Part shown: in pieces, positions 45,301 through 52,536 of the stretch
Layout of the letters: each line of letters begins with the position of its first letter
Numbering within the stretch: the stretch's first letter is position 1
NCBI GenBank assembly: GCA_013141415.1
Contig: JABFQY010000005.1
Coordinates: 310,001-374,000, forward strand
DNA: 64,000 nucleotides
Direction: 5' to 3'
DNA from: Kiritimatiellaceae bacterium
GTDB taxonomy: Bacteria > Verrucomicrobiota > Kiritimatiellia > Kiritimatiellales > Tichowtungiaceae
Program-made: the position numbers and the translations under genes
Notes under the pieces: model-generated
What the model saw: only the letters and a program-made list of their open reading frames with translations
The model's database searches: none
Told to the model about the DNA's origin: nothing

Positions 45301-46984
45301 CAGCCACGCGCAGCTTTGTCTTGTGGGCTATGCAGGCAACAACCAGCAATGGGATGAAGCTGCTATCGGATGCTGGAACGAAAGCCTTTGCTATGACCCG
45401 AATAGAAATTCGATTGGCACGGATTCGCGTCCTCTGCACCTTCTCGGCATAAACGGGGAGACGAACCGGTGGACGGGTGGAAACTTCGGCGGATGTGACT
45501 TTTTAAATTACACCAATAGCGCCGGTGTCCGGCAATATCACAGCCGCATTCGCACCCAGTATAAGCATTACGGCCCGAACCTGACCGACGTTATCTTCGC
45601 CGGAAAAACCGCCGACTCCAGCATCGAGTTCACTTATAGCGCCGGTCTCTACCGATCAAGCGACTATACGCGAGGGCTTCATCGCATCCGGTATGATGTC
45701 ACGGCCAATACGGGCTTTAAGCGCATGGTATTTTTTCAGATGGGAGCCGACAGCTACAATTTCAATTCCGGTACCAACATGGCTTACGGCTACGGGAACC
45801 AGATCGCGCCTGTTCTCCAATGGACCAATATCAACCAGACCATACCCATTCAGTTGACCAATTCAACGCCTTGGTTTTCAACCATCGACGGCTTCACGGC
45901 CCAGAAAGTTGACGACGGCGTCACAAATTATTATCGCGCCGCCAACCGGGGATTCATCATTCGTTCATGGAAAGCCAGAATCAACGGTCAGGACAATGTG
46001 AAGCCGTATTTTGTCTCCAGCGGAAATTGCGTTAACCTCGTTCCGCCCGCTGGCGTTTCCAACCTGCTTGCCGGTGACTATGTGGAGGCCGAGATCGAGC
46101 GAGTTTACCTGCCAAAAAATGCGGGTGATTACTACGGAAGCGACGCCAATCTGGTCGCAGCCATGGCGAGTTATGACAACACGCATAGCCTGGTTGCGCG
46201 CGAAGCGATCGGCAACAATTTGGCGGTGACGGTTCAGGCGGGCACGCTGACACAGACCTACCCGCTGGCAATCGGAGTGACCAACGACTACGCGCAATTT
46301 TCGGTGACCGGTGGGATCGGGTATGTGCCGGTGACGTTTTCCGGATTGTCTGCGTATCAAAATCCGATGCTCGAAGAGCGGATCGGCACGGATTGGGCGG
46401 TGGTGGATCAGGCGGTTCACGGCAATGACTTCTGGCAGACCGACTATAACAGCACGAACCTCAGCTGGGAGATCACCTACAACCTTCCGCTGGGCAGCGC
46501 CGATTATCAGGATATTTCCGATCTTCGGACGAACGCCGTGACACGCACCTTCCGTTTCCGGAGTCTGAGTGATGTCACCACCGGACCCTTCGAGCTTTGG
46601 ATTAACTTGTTCTCCGGCATTCCCGTCGTTGATCGCACGGCCGCAGCCGATCCGGACGGCGACGGGCGGAACAATCTGGAAGAATTCATCGCCGGAACCG
46701 ATCCCAACGTGTTCGACTTTTCGGGATCCGATCTGAGCGGACTCACCATCACAAATGCTTCGGCAAAAATTCTCGTAAACTTTACCGCCCATGCCGCGAC
46801 CGGCAACGGCTACGCGGGGCTGACCCGCTGGTTCGATTTGCTCAACTCACTCAACCTTGCCGCCGGCCAGTGGTCGGGAGTGTCCGGTTACACCGGTATC
46901 GCCGGAGGAAACCAGGCGGTCACGCACACCAATGCGGCCGCTACGAACGCAGCTTTCTATAAACTTCAGATTCATCTCCAATGA
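42359..46984 (+). CDS. Giant secreted protein: beta-helical repeat module plus unrecognised enzyme-like domain
   Basis: 1541 residues. Signal peptide to about 28 (ERAGAADG). Residues 29 to about 560 are autotransporter-type repeats with PATR-like units (GTLILTTNSTCTGNIVIGNG, GAGMLTLTGTNTFTGATIINNG), paralogous to the 52537 protein along nearly 400 residues. Residues about 590-1390 belong to the unrecognised family also seen at 30325 (blocks GNPVGIPVQLSKNW, GCWNESLCYDP, NRGFIIRSWKA, VHGNDFWQ). The tail has DPDGDGRNNLEEFIAGTDP, a calcium-binding-type motif, and a final beta domain. There is no membrane anchor. GAGGAA lies 11 nt before the start. Probably an extracellular glycan-active enzyme carried on a beta-helix. 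Confidence 0.78.
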   Translation: MKIHVKKTAVITLTVAAFLLMTERAGAADGTWMNTVSGGLWSASNNWSGGVVADGSAFTADFSTIDITATHTIYLDSARTIGKLIFGDTATGTAGSWILDNNGTAANILTLAGGTPAITVNALGAGKSATISAKLAGSAGFVKDGSGTLILTTNSTCTGNIVIGNGVLNLSSGSSNFPTVLASTNITVESGGTLAITGGNMLGATMADNCQLNVQNGGTLQLDKILIAKYAQFDTGALVSGANLMYFNATNSTVSNLLTIGSVDFPGAGVILRPDGGAADPTQTLRFDGTGAGASINTLYLQAGVNTASTGIHNYIMDIADSAAAVNDLAVTTLNTAGNNTNGETRIITKQGAGTLRVSNDVGSSPGNFNLNVNEGTMIFGGTANFKSMAVGASGTLQFDNTDSFTVAGVISGSGAVIKSGAGMLTLTGTNTFTGATIINNGTLTGVTGGGSSSGAVFVAATSGNSATLNIVVTDTAKPWTCAGLTVTNAGGSSSLNFDFGTQVPDGTVAPLKVTGAATFTTPPTVTVELGGSVGPVGTRYPLMTWGSGNVAAPATVTLIKDGIIAAAHLTVSGSTLYLVMDAPLNHTLPARAFANAKDYGFTWWINDVRVSSNVWRIKTSRYAMSFAYRDLNLTTIFPLLVSVPESAALVESELQSFPASVPVSGSSCTLISSGVTNTLAACSTNAVNNAQFIEAGKFFQHRWDKIKTTAGPTGLNTNQSGVDICAWPDRVSMVYRVVPTNSISSGGLDYRLNLSALYSNRVTSGSAQGLMAANGSGYIVFKSAGSSSIAVNPTNAVITVHTDGGIWNAGEERSVGLIIYPVTNVAEAIAETDALENIPLGLTADQIAPVMEPNLAGYDADRGCYVINIKNYTGWDDNRFERTVITLTNATSSDQVVRLDFAKTNGLWPGAVGTVVILRDLNGNPVGIPVQLSKNWHHATEDRWIGPWFHGLTMLTVPANTALSFEADVVTQNYGGIPAASHAQLCLVGYAGNNQQWDEAAIGCWNESLCYDPNRNSIGTDSRPLHLLGINGETNRWTGGNFGGCDFLNYTNSAGVRQYHSRIRTQYKHYGPNLTDVIFAGKTADSSIEFTYSAGLYRSSDYTRGLHRIRYDVTANTGFKRMVFFQMGADSYNFNSGTNMAYGYGNQIAPVLQWTNINQTIPIQLTNSTPWFSTIDGFTAQKVDDGVTNYYRAANRGFIIRSWKARINGQDNVKPYFVSSGNCVNLVPPAGVSNLLAGDYVEAEIERVYLPKNAGDYYGSDANLVAAMASYDNTHSLVAREAIGNNLAVTVQAGTLTQTYPLAIGVTNDYAQFSVTGGIGYVPVTFSGLSAYQNPMLEERIGTDWAVVDQAVHGNDFWQTDYNSTNLSWEITYNLPLGSADYQDISDLRTNAVTRTFRFRSLSDVTTGPFELWINLFSGIPVVDRTAAADPDGDGRNNLEEFIAGTDPNVFDFSGSDLSGLTITNASAKILVNFTAHAATGNGYAGLTRWFDLLNSLNLAAGQWSGVSGYTGIAGGNQAVTHTNAAATNAAFYKLQIHLQ

Positions 46985-46997
46985 AAGGTCTCCAACG

Positions 46998-48206
46998 ATG
47001 CATATAAACAGGATCACGTTCGCCGCACTTTTGCTGATGCCGCTGGCCCGCTTGCAGGCAGATGAATTTTCCGCACAGCGCGAACAGGTTCTTACGCTGG
47101 GTAAACTCACCAACGCGCCCGCAATGCACATGGCCGATGGCTTTGCATCAACGGCTGATTTGAAGGCGATTTATTATGATGCGCTGGATTGGAAAGGTTC
47201 GCCGACCAAAGTATTTGCCTGGTTGGGTCTTCCGGAAAACCGCTCCGGCAAAGTGCCCGGCATTGTGCTGGTGCATGGCGGCGGCGGAACGGCTTACAAG
47301 GCCTGGGTGACGAACTGGACGGCCCGCGGTTTTGCCGCCATCAGCATTGCGGTCGAAGGTCAGACCGATGTGCTGGTCAGCGCGCCGAACAACTGGCAGC
47401 AAACCGCATGGCCCGGCCCGAAGCGCATCGGCATCTATGCAGACTCATCTGAACCGTTGGCCGAACAGTGGATGTATCATGCCGTCGCGGATACCGTGCT
47501 GGCCAACTCACTGCTGCGCTCCCTGCCGGAAGTGGATGCGGATAAAGTCGGTGTGATGGGCGTTTCCTGGGGCGGTGTCATCACCAGTACCGCTATGGGC
47601 ATAGACGACCGCTTTGCCTTCGCCATTCCGACGTATGGCTGCGGACATCTGTTCGATTCGGATAACCAATACGGACGGGCGTTGGGCAACAACCATCTCT
47701 ACAAGCAGGTTTGGGATCCAATGGTGCGCATGTCGCGGGCGAAAATGCCGGCGCTTTGGCTCTCGTGGCCGACCGATAAACATTTTCCGCTCGATTGTCA
47801 GGCCGCAACGTATCAGGCGGCTTCCGGCCCGCACATGGTGTCTCTCATTCCCGGGATGAACCATTCGCATCCGTCGGCCTGGAATCCGCCAGACAGTTAT
47901 GCCTTCGCTGAAAGCATCGTTCGGGACGGCCAGCCGTGGTGCCGCCAGATCAGCTCGCAGATTTCTCAGGGGGTTGTTCGCGTTGAGTTTTATTCCGCCC
48001 GTACGCTGGATCGTCCGGTGCTGGTTTCAACGACGAATACCGGTTTTACAGGTTCCCGGAAATGGGTTGAGTCGCCTGCCATGATTGAACAGAACGGCAG
48101 CGTCTGGTCTGTTACCGCAACCAATCCTGCCGGAACCACCGCATGGTTTGTCAACGTGCATAATGGTAAACTCACGGTGAGTTCCGATTATCAGACAACC
48201 AAATAG
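46998..48206 (+). CDS. Secreted alpha/beta hydrolase (acetyl xylan esterase/dienelactone hydrolase-like)
   Basis: 402 residues, signal peptide to about 21 (RLQADEF). IVLVHGGGGTAYKAWV gives the oxyanion region; nucleophile Ser190 lies in GVSWGGV; SWPTDKHFPLD and PGMNHSHPSAW supply the Asp and His regions. The fold is of the acetyl-esterase/prolyl-oligopeptidase-like kind, with an extra C-terminal beta domain (residues about 315-402). AAAGG precedes ATG 46998; the frame is open further back into the previous gene but without a site. It lies 13 nt after the giant protein gene and 14 nt before an SGNH esterase, so two deacylases are co-expressed. Confidence 0.82.
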   Translation: MHINRITFAALLLMPLARLQADEFSAQREQVLTLGKLTNAPAMHMADGFASTADLKAIYYDALDWKGSPTKVFAWLGLPENRSGKVPGIVLVHGGGGTAYKAWVTNWTARGFAAISIAVEGQTDVLVSAPNNWQQTAWPGPKRIGIYADSSEPLAEQWMYHAVADTVLANSLLRSLPEVDADKVGVMGVSWGGVITSTAMGIDDRFAFAIPTYGCGHLFDSDNQYGRALGNNHLYKQVWDPMVRMSRAKMPALWLSWPTDKHFPLDCQAATYQAASGPHMVSLIPGMNHSHPSAWNPPDSYAFAESIVRDGQPWCRQISSQISQGVVRVEFYSARTLDRPVLVSTTNTGFTGSRKWVESPAMIEQNGSVWSVTATNPAGTTAWFVNVHNGKLTVSSDYQTTK

Positions 48207-48220
48207 ATTTAAGGAGAGGG

Positions 48221-49702
48221 ATGTCGAAGATGAATAAAAAATCAGTGTGGCGCCATGTGCTGTCCGGTGTGTTTTTAGCGGCCGGTCTTGTGTTTGCGGA
48301 TTCGGCTTCGCCTTCCGCAGTTGCTCCGGTTGCTTTCAAGGTGTCGCGGATATTTGGCGACGGCATGGTTCTTCAACGGGGGCAGAAAGTTCCGGTATTC
48401 GGAACGGCTCCGGACGGGGAAACGGTTACCGTGTGTTTTGCCGGGCAGACGAAGTCGGCCACAGCCTGCGCCGGACGGTGGATGGTTTACCTCGACGATC
48501 TTTCGGCTGACCGCATTGCAAAGGATATTTCGGTCACGTGTGCCGGATCTCAGATTAGTTTCACCAACGTCGTTGTCGGGGAGGTGTGGTACGCCAGCGG
48601 TCAGTCGAATATGGGACTTCAGCTCTGGTATGCGGAGCGTCTGCCTTCGGCGAATACGGTTTTCCCGACGGCCGGTCGCCGCCTGATACGGCGGTTTGCG
48701 GTGAACCTGATGACGGATCCCGGACAGGAAGATATCGGTTCGTGGAGCGTGGTGACGGACGAAAATGCCGGAAAGATGTCCGCCGTGTGCTATTACTTTG
48801 CCGACAACCTGTCTGCGGCACTCGATGTTCCGGTCGGCATGATCGAGTGTCAGTGGGGCGGCACAAAAATCGAGTCATGGATGAATCCCGGTTTATTGAC
48901 GAACAGCCCGGCATTCGCTTATGCCGCTGAAGCCCGCAACGCTAAGCAGACCCTCAGTGCGGGTGATGGCCAGCGCACGGAGCGGAACATTCCGGGAATT
49001 CTGTTTGAAAGCATGACCGCCAAAGTGATTCCGTACGGGATCAAAGGAATGCTCTGGTATCAGGGAGAGCATAATTCGAGTCAACCGCAGCTCTATCCGG
49101 CGCTGCTAGAAAATATGGTGCGCGATTTGCGGGCCCAATGGCGCGAAGGGGACTTCCCGTTTTATATCGTGCAGCTGCCGAAGTATAAAAACGGGAACTG
49201 GCCAGTCATGCGCGAGGCGCAGATGAAATCCAGTCAGATGATTTCCAATGCCGATATCGTGGTAGCGATTGATACAGGGGCTCTTGACGATAATAGAGCC
49301 GTGGATCCGATGGGTGCGGTGCATCCGCGGGATAAGCGACCGATCGGCGAGCGGCTGGCGCTGCTGGCACGGGCTAAAACGTATGGGGAAAAGATTGTTT
49401 ATTCCGGCCCGCGAGTCCGTTCATGCAAGCTGAGCGGATCGCAGATGGAGATTTCATTTGATCACATCGGTGGCGGACTGACGGCGCTGGGCGCGGGGCT
49501 GCCGGGCTTTGAAGTCTGCGGGGCAGATCAGGTATTTAAGCCGGCGGCGGCTGTCATTGCGGACGACAAGGTGATTGTATCCAGCACTGAAGTTACTGCG
49601 CCGGTGGCCGTGCGCTATGCATGGAGTATGGGCCCCGACCTTTCGCTGGGTAACCGGGAAGGTCTTCCGGCGTTTCCGTTTAAAATCAGTGTGGGCAAGT
49701 AG
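48221..49702 (+). CDS. Secreted sialate O-acetylesterase-like SGNH esterase
   Basis: 493 residues. Signal peptide to about 27. IFGDGMVLQRGQKVPVFGTA opens the N-terminal beta domain; GQSNM with Ser129; GMLWYQGEHNSSQ; AVHPRDKRPIGERLALLAR for the catalytic His region. In this copy the usual 'D..HP..K' block is interrupted by a short insert (DDNRAVDPMGA). Same family as 3974 and 19126. AAGGAG is 4 nt before ATG 48221, with ATG 48230 as an alternative. Role: removing O-acetyl groups from the polysaccharide outside the cytoplasm. Confidence 0.88.
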   Translation: MSKMNKKSVWRHVLSGVFLAAGLVFADSASPSAVAPVAFKVSRIFGDGMVLQRGQKVPVFGTAPDGETVTVCFAGQTKSATACAGRWMVYLDDLSADRIAKDISVTCAGSQISFTNVVVGEVWYASGQSNMGLQLWYAERLPSANTVFPTAGRRLIRRFAVNLMTDPGQEDIGSWSVVTDENAGKMSAVCYYFADNLSAALDVPVGMIECQWGGTKIESWMNPGLLTNSPAFAYAAEARNAKQTLSAGDGQRTERNIPGILFESMTAKVIPYGIKGMLWYQGEHNSSQPQLYPALLENMVRDLRAQWREGDFPFYIVQLPKYKNGNWPVMREAQMKSSQMISNADIVVAIDTGALDDNRAVDPMGAVHPRDKRPIGERLALLARAKTYGEKIVYSGPRVRSCKLSGSQMEISFDHIGGGLTALGAGLPGFEVCGADQVFKPAAAVIADDKVIVSSTEVTAPVAVRYAWSMGPDLSLGNREGLPAFPFKISVGK

Positions 49703-49750
49703 AGACATCGCAGCCGATCTTTGGCCGTCCAAGGACTGGAAAGGAAAAAA

Positions 49751-52327
49751 ATGAAAAAGGTAATCAGTATATTATTAGTGACGGGGTTGAGCCTGTCCAG
49801 CTGGGGGGCAGTGTATGCCCGCAAAGCGTCCGGCAACTGGTCCACTTTAACGCAATGGCAGGATAATGCCACTGGCTCTTATATTACCTCTACGGTTTTG
49901 CCGGGATCATCTGACACAGCCGTCATTAATAACAGTATGATAGTGGCGCTGAACACGGATGCGACCGTTTCTCTGTGTCAAATTGTGAATAACGCCAACA
50001 GCGGGATGTTAAACGTCAGCAGTACAAATATGCTAACGGTGTCCTCGCTTCAGGTCGGCGCTAATTCAACCGGTACCGGAACTTTGAACCAGACGGCGGG
50101 AACTGTTTTTGCGGCCACCACCACGGTAGGGCGCGCGACCGGCGCACCCGGAACCTATAATCTGACCGGCGGAACGTTCAACATGAACGGGACGCTTACC
50201 ATCAACAGCACCGGCTTGTTTGATTTGAATGGAGGTGTGCTGAGCAATTCCTATAGCGGGGCGAATCGCACCATCGGCGGCACCGGAATCTTCCGAATGT
50301 CGTCGGGAGCGATCATCATAAACGGAACCCCGGCGACGAACCTGTTCATCGTGAGTGTCGCCACGTTTGATATGACCGGAGGTGAAATCGTAACGGAAAA
50401 ACAATTCCAGCTGGGTACAGCGACCGCCAGCGCGGTTTTTAATCTGGGCGGAACCGGCCGCGTATTTGCAGACAGTTTTTCGGCGCTCTCCTCTTCAAAA
50501 ATGAATTTTCAGGGGACAAATTCCGCCTTGTATCTGGGCGGACAGAATCAGCGCAGTGCCATCACGGCGGCGGCGGCGTCCGGGCGCATCCAGATTGACG
50601 GAACCAATGTCTTAGACTCGTCTTTCTTTGTTTACGAAAACGTCAATGTGGCAGGGAAAGACTGGACCAAGATTACGGTTTTTAATCCCACCACCGTGCA
50701 GCTTCCGCCGGTGGACGCAACCACGCTGAATGGAAAGGTTCTATGCGGATATCAGGCCTGGTTTACAGCGGCAGGCGATTACGGAAGTAATACCCGCTGG
50801 ATTCACTGGGCCAGAAATCATGCAATGCCGGCCGGCACCAATCTGACGATTGAAATGTATCCGGATCTTTCTGAATACGCGGACGATGAGCTGTTCGCCA
50901 CGACGATGACTAAAGGAGGTCAGCCCGCTATGCTCTATTCCGGCACACGGTATAAAACCGTCCGGCGCCATGTGCGCTGGATGCAGGAATACGGCATTGA
51001 CGGGGCGTTCGTTCAGCGCTTCGTCGTTACGCAGGCCGGAGCAGACACATCGTATAAAAACCATATGCTGAACGCCCTGAAGAACTTCCAGACCGGCTGC
51101 GAAGAGTATGGCCGGGTGTTTGCGGTGATGTACGACGTGTCGGCTATGGCGGCGACCAGCAGCTGGTGGAGCGTTATAACCAACGACTGGACGATGCTGG
51201 TGGACTCCGGAATTGTCGGCAGCGACCGCTATCTGAAACACAACGGCAAGCCGGTGGTGGGGATCTGGGGTTTCGGCTTCAAGACCGATCCGCACGGGCC
51301 GGACGATCCGGCGGTCGCCCTTGCGTCGATCAACTGGTTTAAAACCGGCGCGCCGGCACAATACCGTGCCACGGTGTTCGGCGGAGTTCCGGGACAGTGG
51401 AGGACAAGAGACGGCGACTCGTTCACCGCCTCCGGGTGGACCGGCGTTTACCACGCCTTTGATGTGGTGAGTCCGTGGACCGTCGGGCGCTACAACAGCA
51501 ATTCCGGAGCGGACACTTGGAAAACGAGCAGAATTGTTCCGGACATAGCGGACACTCAGTCCGCTGGAATCGGCTATTGTCCGGTTATCTGGCCCGGGTT
51601 CTCGTGGTACAACTTAAACGCCGGTCCAAAAAATGAGATTAAACGCGACGGTGGGAACTTCTATTGGCGGCAGGCTCACAATGCCATTTCGGCTGGCGCG
51701 ACGAATATGATTTATATCGCGATGTTCGATGAGGTGGATGAAGCCACGGCAATTTATAAAACAGCGCCGACGGCGGCCCAGACTCCCGATCAAGGCTATT
51801 GGCTGACGCTGGATGCCGACGGATATTCGCTGCCCAGCGACTGGTATCTGCGGCTCGCTTTTGAGACCGGTCGCATGCTCCGCAAAGAAACCGCGCTTAC
51901 CGCGACCCGCCCTTCAAATCCGGGGCCGTTCTCGACCGTCCACGGCACCGCTCTCTCATGGTTGAACACCCATCAGCTCATCACCGACGGGGCTGAGGTG
52001 GCGGACGCGGAAGATCCGGACGGCGACGGCTTTAAAACCTGGCAGGAATATCTGGCGGGAACCGACCCCACCAACGCAGCATCTCTTTTCCGCATGACGG
52101 GCATCAGCTTTTCCAACGGTGCGGCAGTTGTGTCGTGGTATGGAACGGCTGGCGGGTCTGCGGCCCCGTGGAGCATGTATGTCAGCACCAACTTGTCCGG
52201 AGGCTGGACCTTGGCTGCCAGCAACAGCATTCCCAGAAACCCCGTAAACGGAACCAACCGCTGGGTGGACAGCTCGGCGACGAATAAGCAAATCCGATTT
52301 TACCGTCCGGCAGTTTTCGGCCCGTAG
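49751..52327 (+). CDS. Beta-helical carrier module fused to a GH71/99-like glycosidase domain
   Basis: 858 residues. Signal peptide ends SSWGAV. Residues 20-320 are module family 1 (GNWSTLTQWQDNATGSYI, STVLPGSSDTAVINN, LQVGANSTGTGTLNQTAG, VGRATGAPGTYNLTGG). From about 321 the sequence switches to a TIM-barrel-like domain resembling GH71/GH99-type proteins: GYQAWFTAAGDYG, RWIHWARNH, LTIEMYPDLSEYADDELF, RWMQEYGIDGAFVQRF, KPVVGIWGFGF, VIWPGFSWYN, MIYIAMFDEVDEATAIYK. GH99 enzymes act on alpha-mannosides; here specificity is inferred only. The tail holds EDPDGDGFKTWQEYLAGTDP (about 755) and a beta domain. AAAGGA precedes the start. Confidence 0.78.
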   Translation: MKKVISILLVTGLSLSSWGAVYARKASGNWSTLTQWQDNATGSYITSTVLPGSSDTAVINNSMIVALNTDATVSLCQIVNNANSGMLNVSSTNMLTVSSLQVGANSTGTGTLNQTAGTVFAATTTVGRATGAPGTYNLTGGTFNMNGTLTINSTGLFDLNGGVLSNSYSGANRTIGGTGIFRMSSGAIIINGTPATNLFIVSVATFDMTGGEIVTEKQFQLGTATASAVFNLGGTGRVFADSFSALSSSKMNFQGTNSALYLGGQNQRSAITAAAASGRIQIDGTNVLDSSFFVYENVNVAGKDWTKITVFNPTTVQLPPVDATTLNGKVLCGYQAWFTAAGDYGSNTRWIHWARNHAMPAGTNLTIEMYPDLSEYADDELFATTMTKGGQPAMLYSGTRYKTVRRHVRWMQEYGIDGAFVQRFVVTQAGADTSYKNHMLNALKNFQTGCEEYGRVFAVMYDVSAMAATSSWWSVITNDWTMLVDSGIVGSDRYLKHNGKPVVGIWGFGFKTDPHGPDDPAVALASINWFKTGAPAQYRATVFGGVPGQWRTRDGDSFTASGWTGVYHAFDVVSPWTVGRYNSNSGADTWKTSRIVPDIADTQSAGIGYCPVIWPGFSWYNLNAGPKNEIKRDGGNFYWRQAHNAISAGATNMIYIAMFDEVDEATAIYKTAPTAAQTPDQGYWLTLDADGYSLPSDWYLRLAFETGRMLRKETALTATRPSNPGPFSTVHGTALSWLNTHQLITDGAEVADAEDPDGDGFKTWQEYLAGTDPTNAASLFRMTGISFSNGAAVVSWYGTAGGSAAPWSMYVSTNLSGGWTLAASNSIPRNPVNGTNRWVDSSATNKQIRFYRPAVFGP

Positions 52328-52423
52328 ATGGTTTAATCGTTGGAACCACATTACAGACAATAGATTACATCACAATAGACAGGGAGAACGTAGTCCGCCA
52401 AAGAAACATTTTTAAAAAACCAG

Positions 52424-52455
52424 TTGACCGGAAAATCGAATATTAGTATTAATAA
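52424..52455 (+). promoter_or_regulatory. Promoter with AT-rich palindrome, copy 3
   Basis: TTGACC (52424-52429), 17 nt, then TATTAA (52447-52452). The palindrome ATATTAGTATTAATAA (52440-52455, 14 of 16 to the consensus) contains the -10 box, so a bound protein would block RNA polymerase. It is 81 bp before the 52537 start. Confidence 0.6.
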
Positions 52456-52536
52456 TTATCGGGCAAGGATTTTGGGCCGGATTTTTGGTGAAACAGGAGC
52501 AGAAGAAAACGGAAATCAAAAATAGGAGAATGAGTC

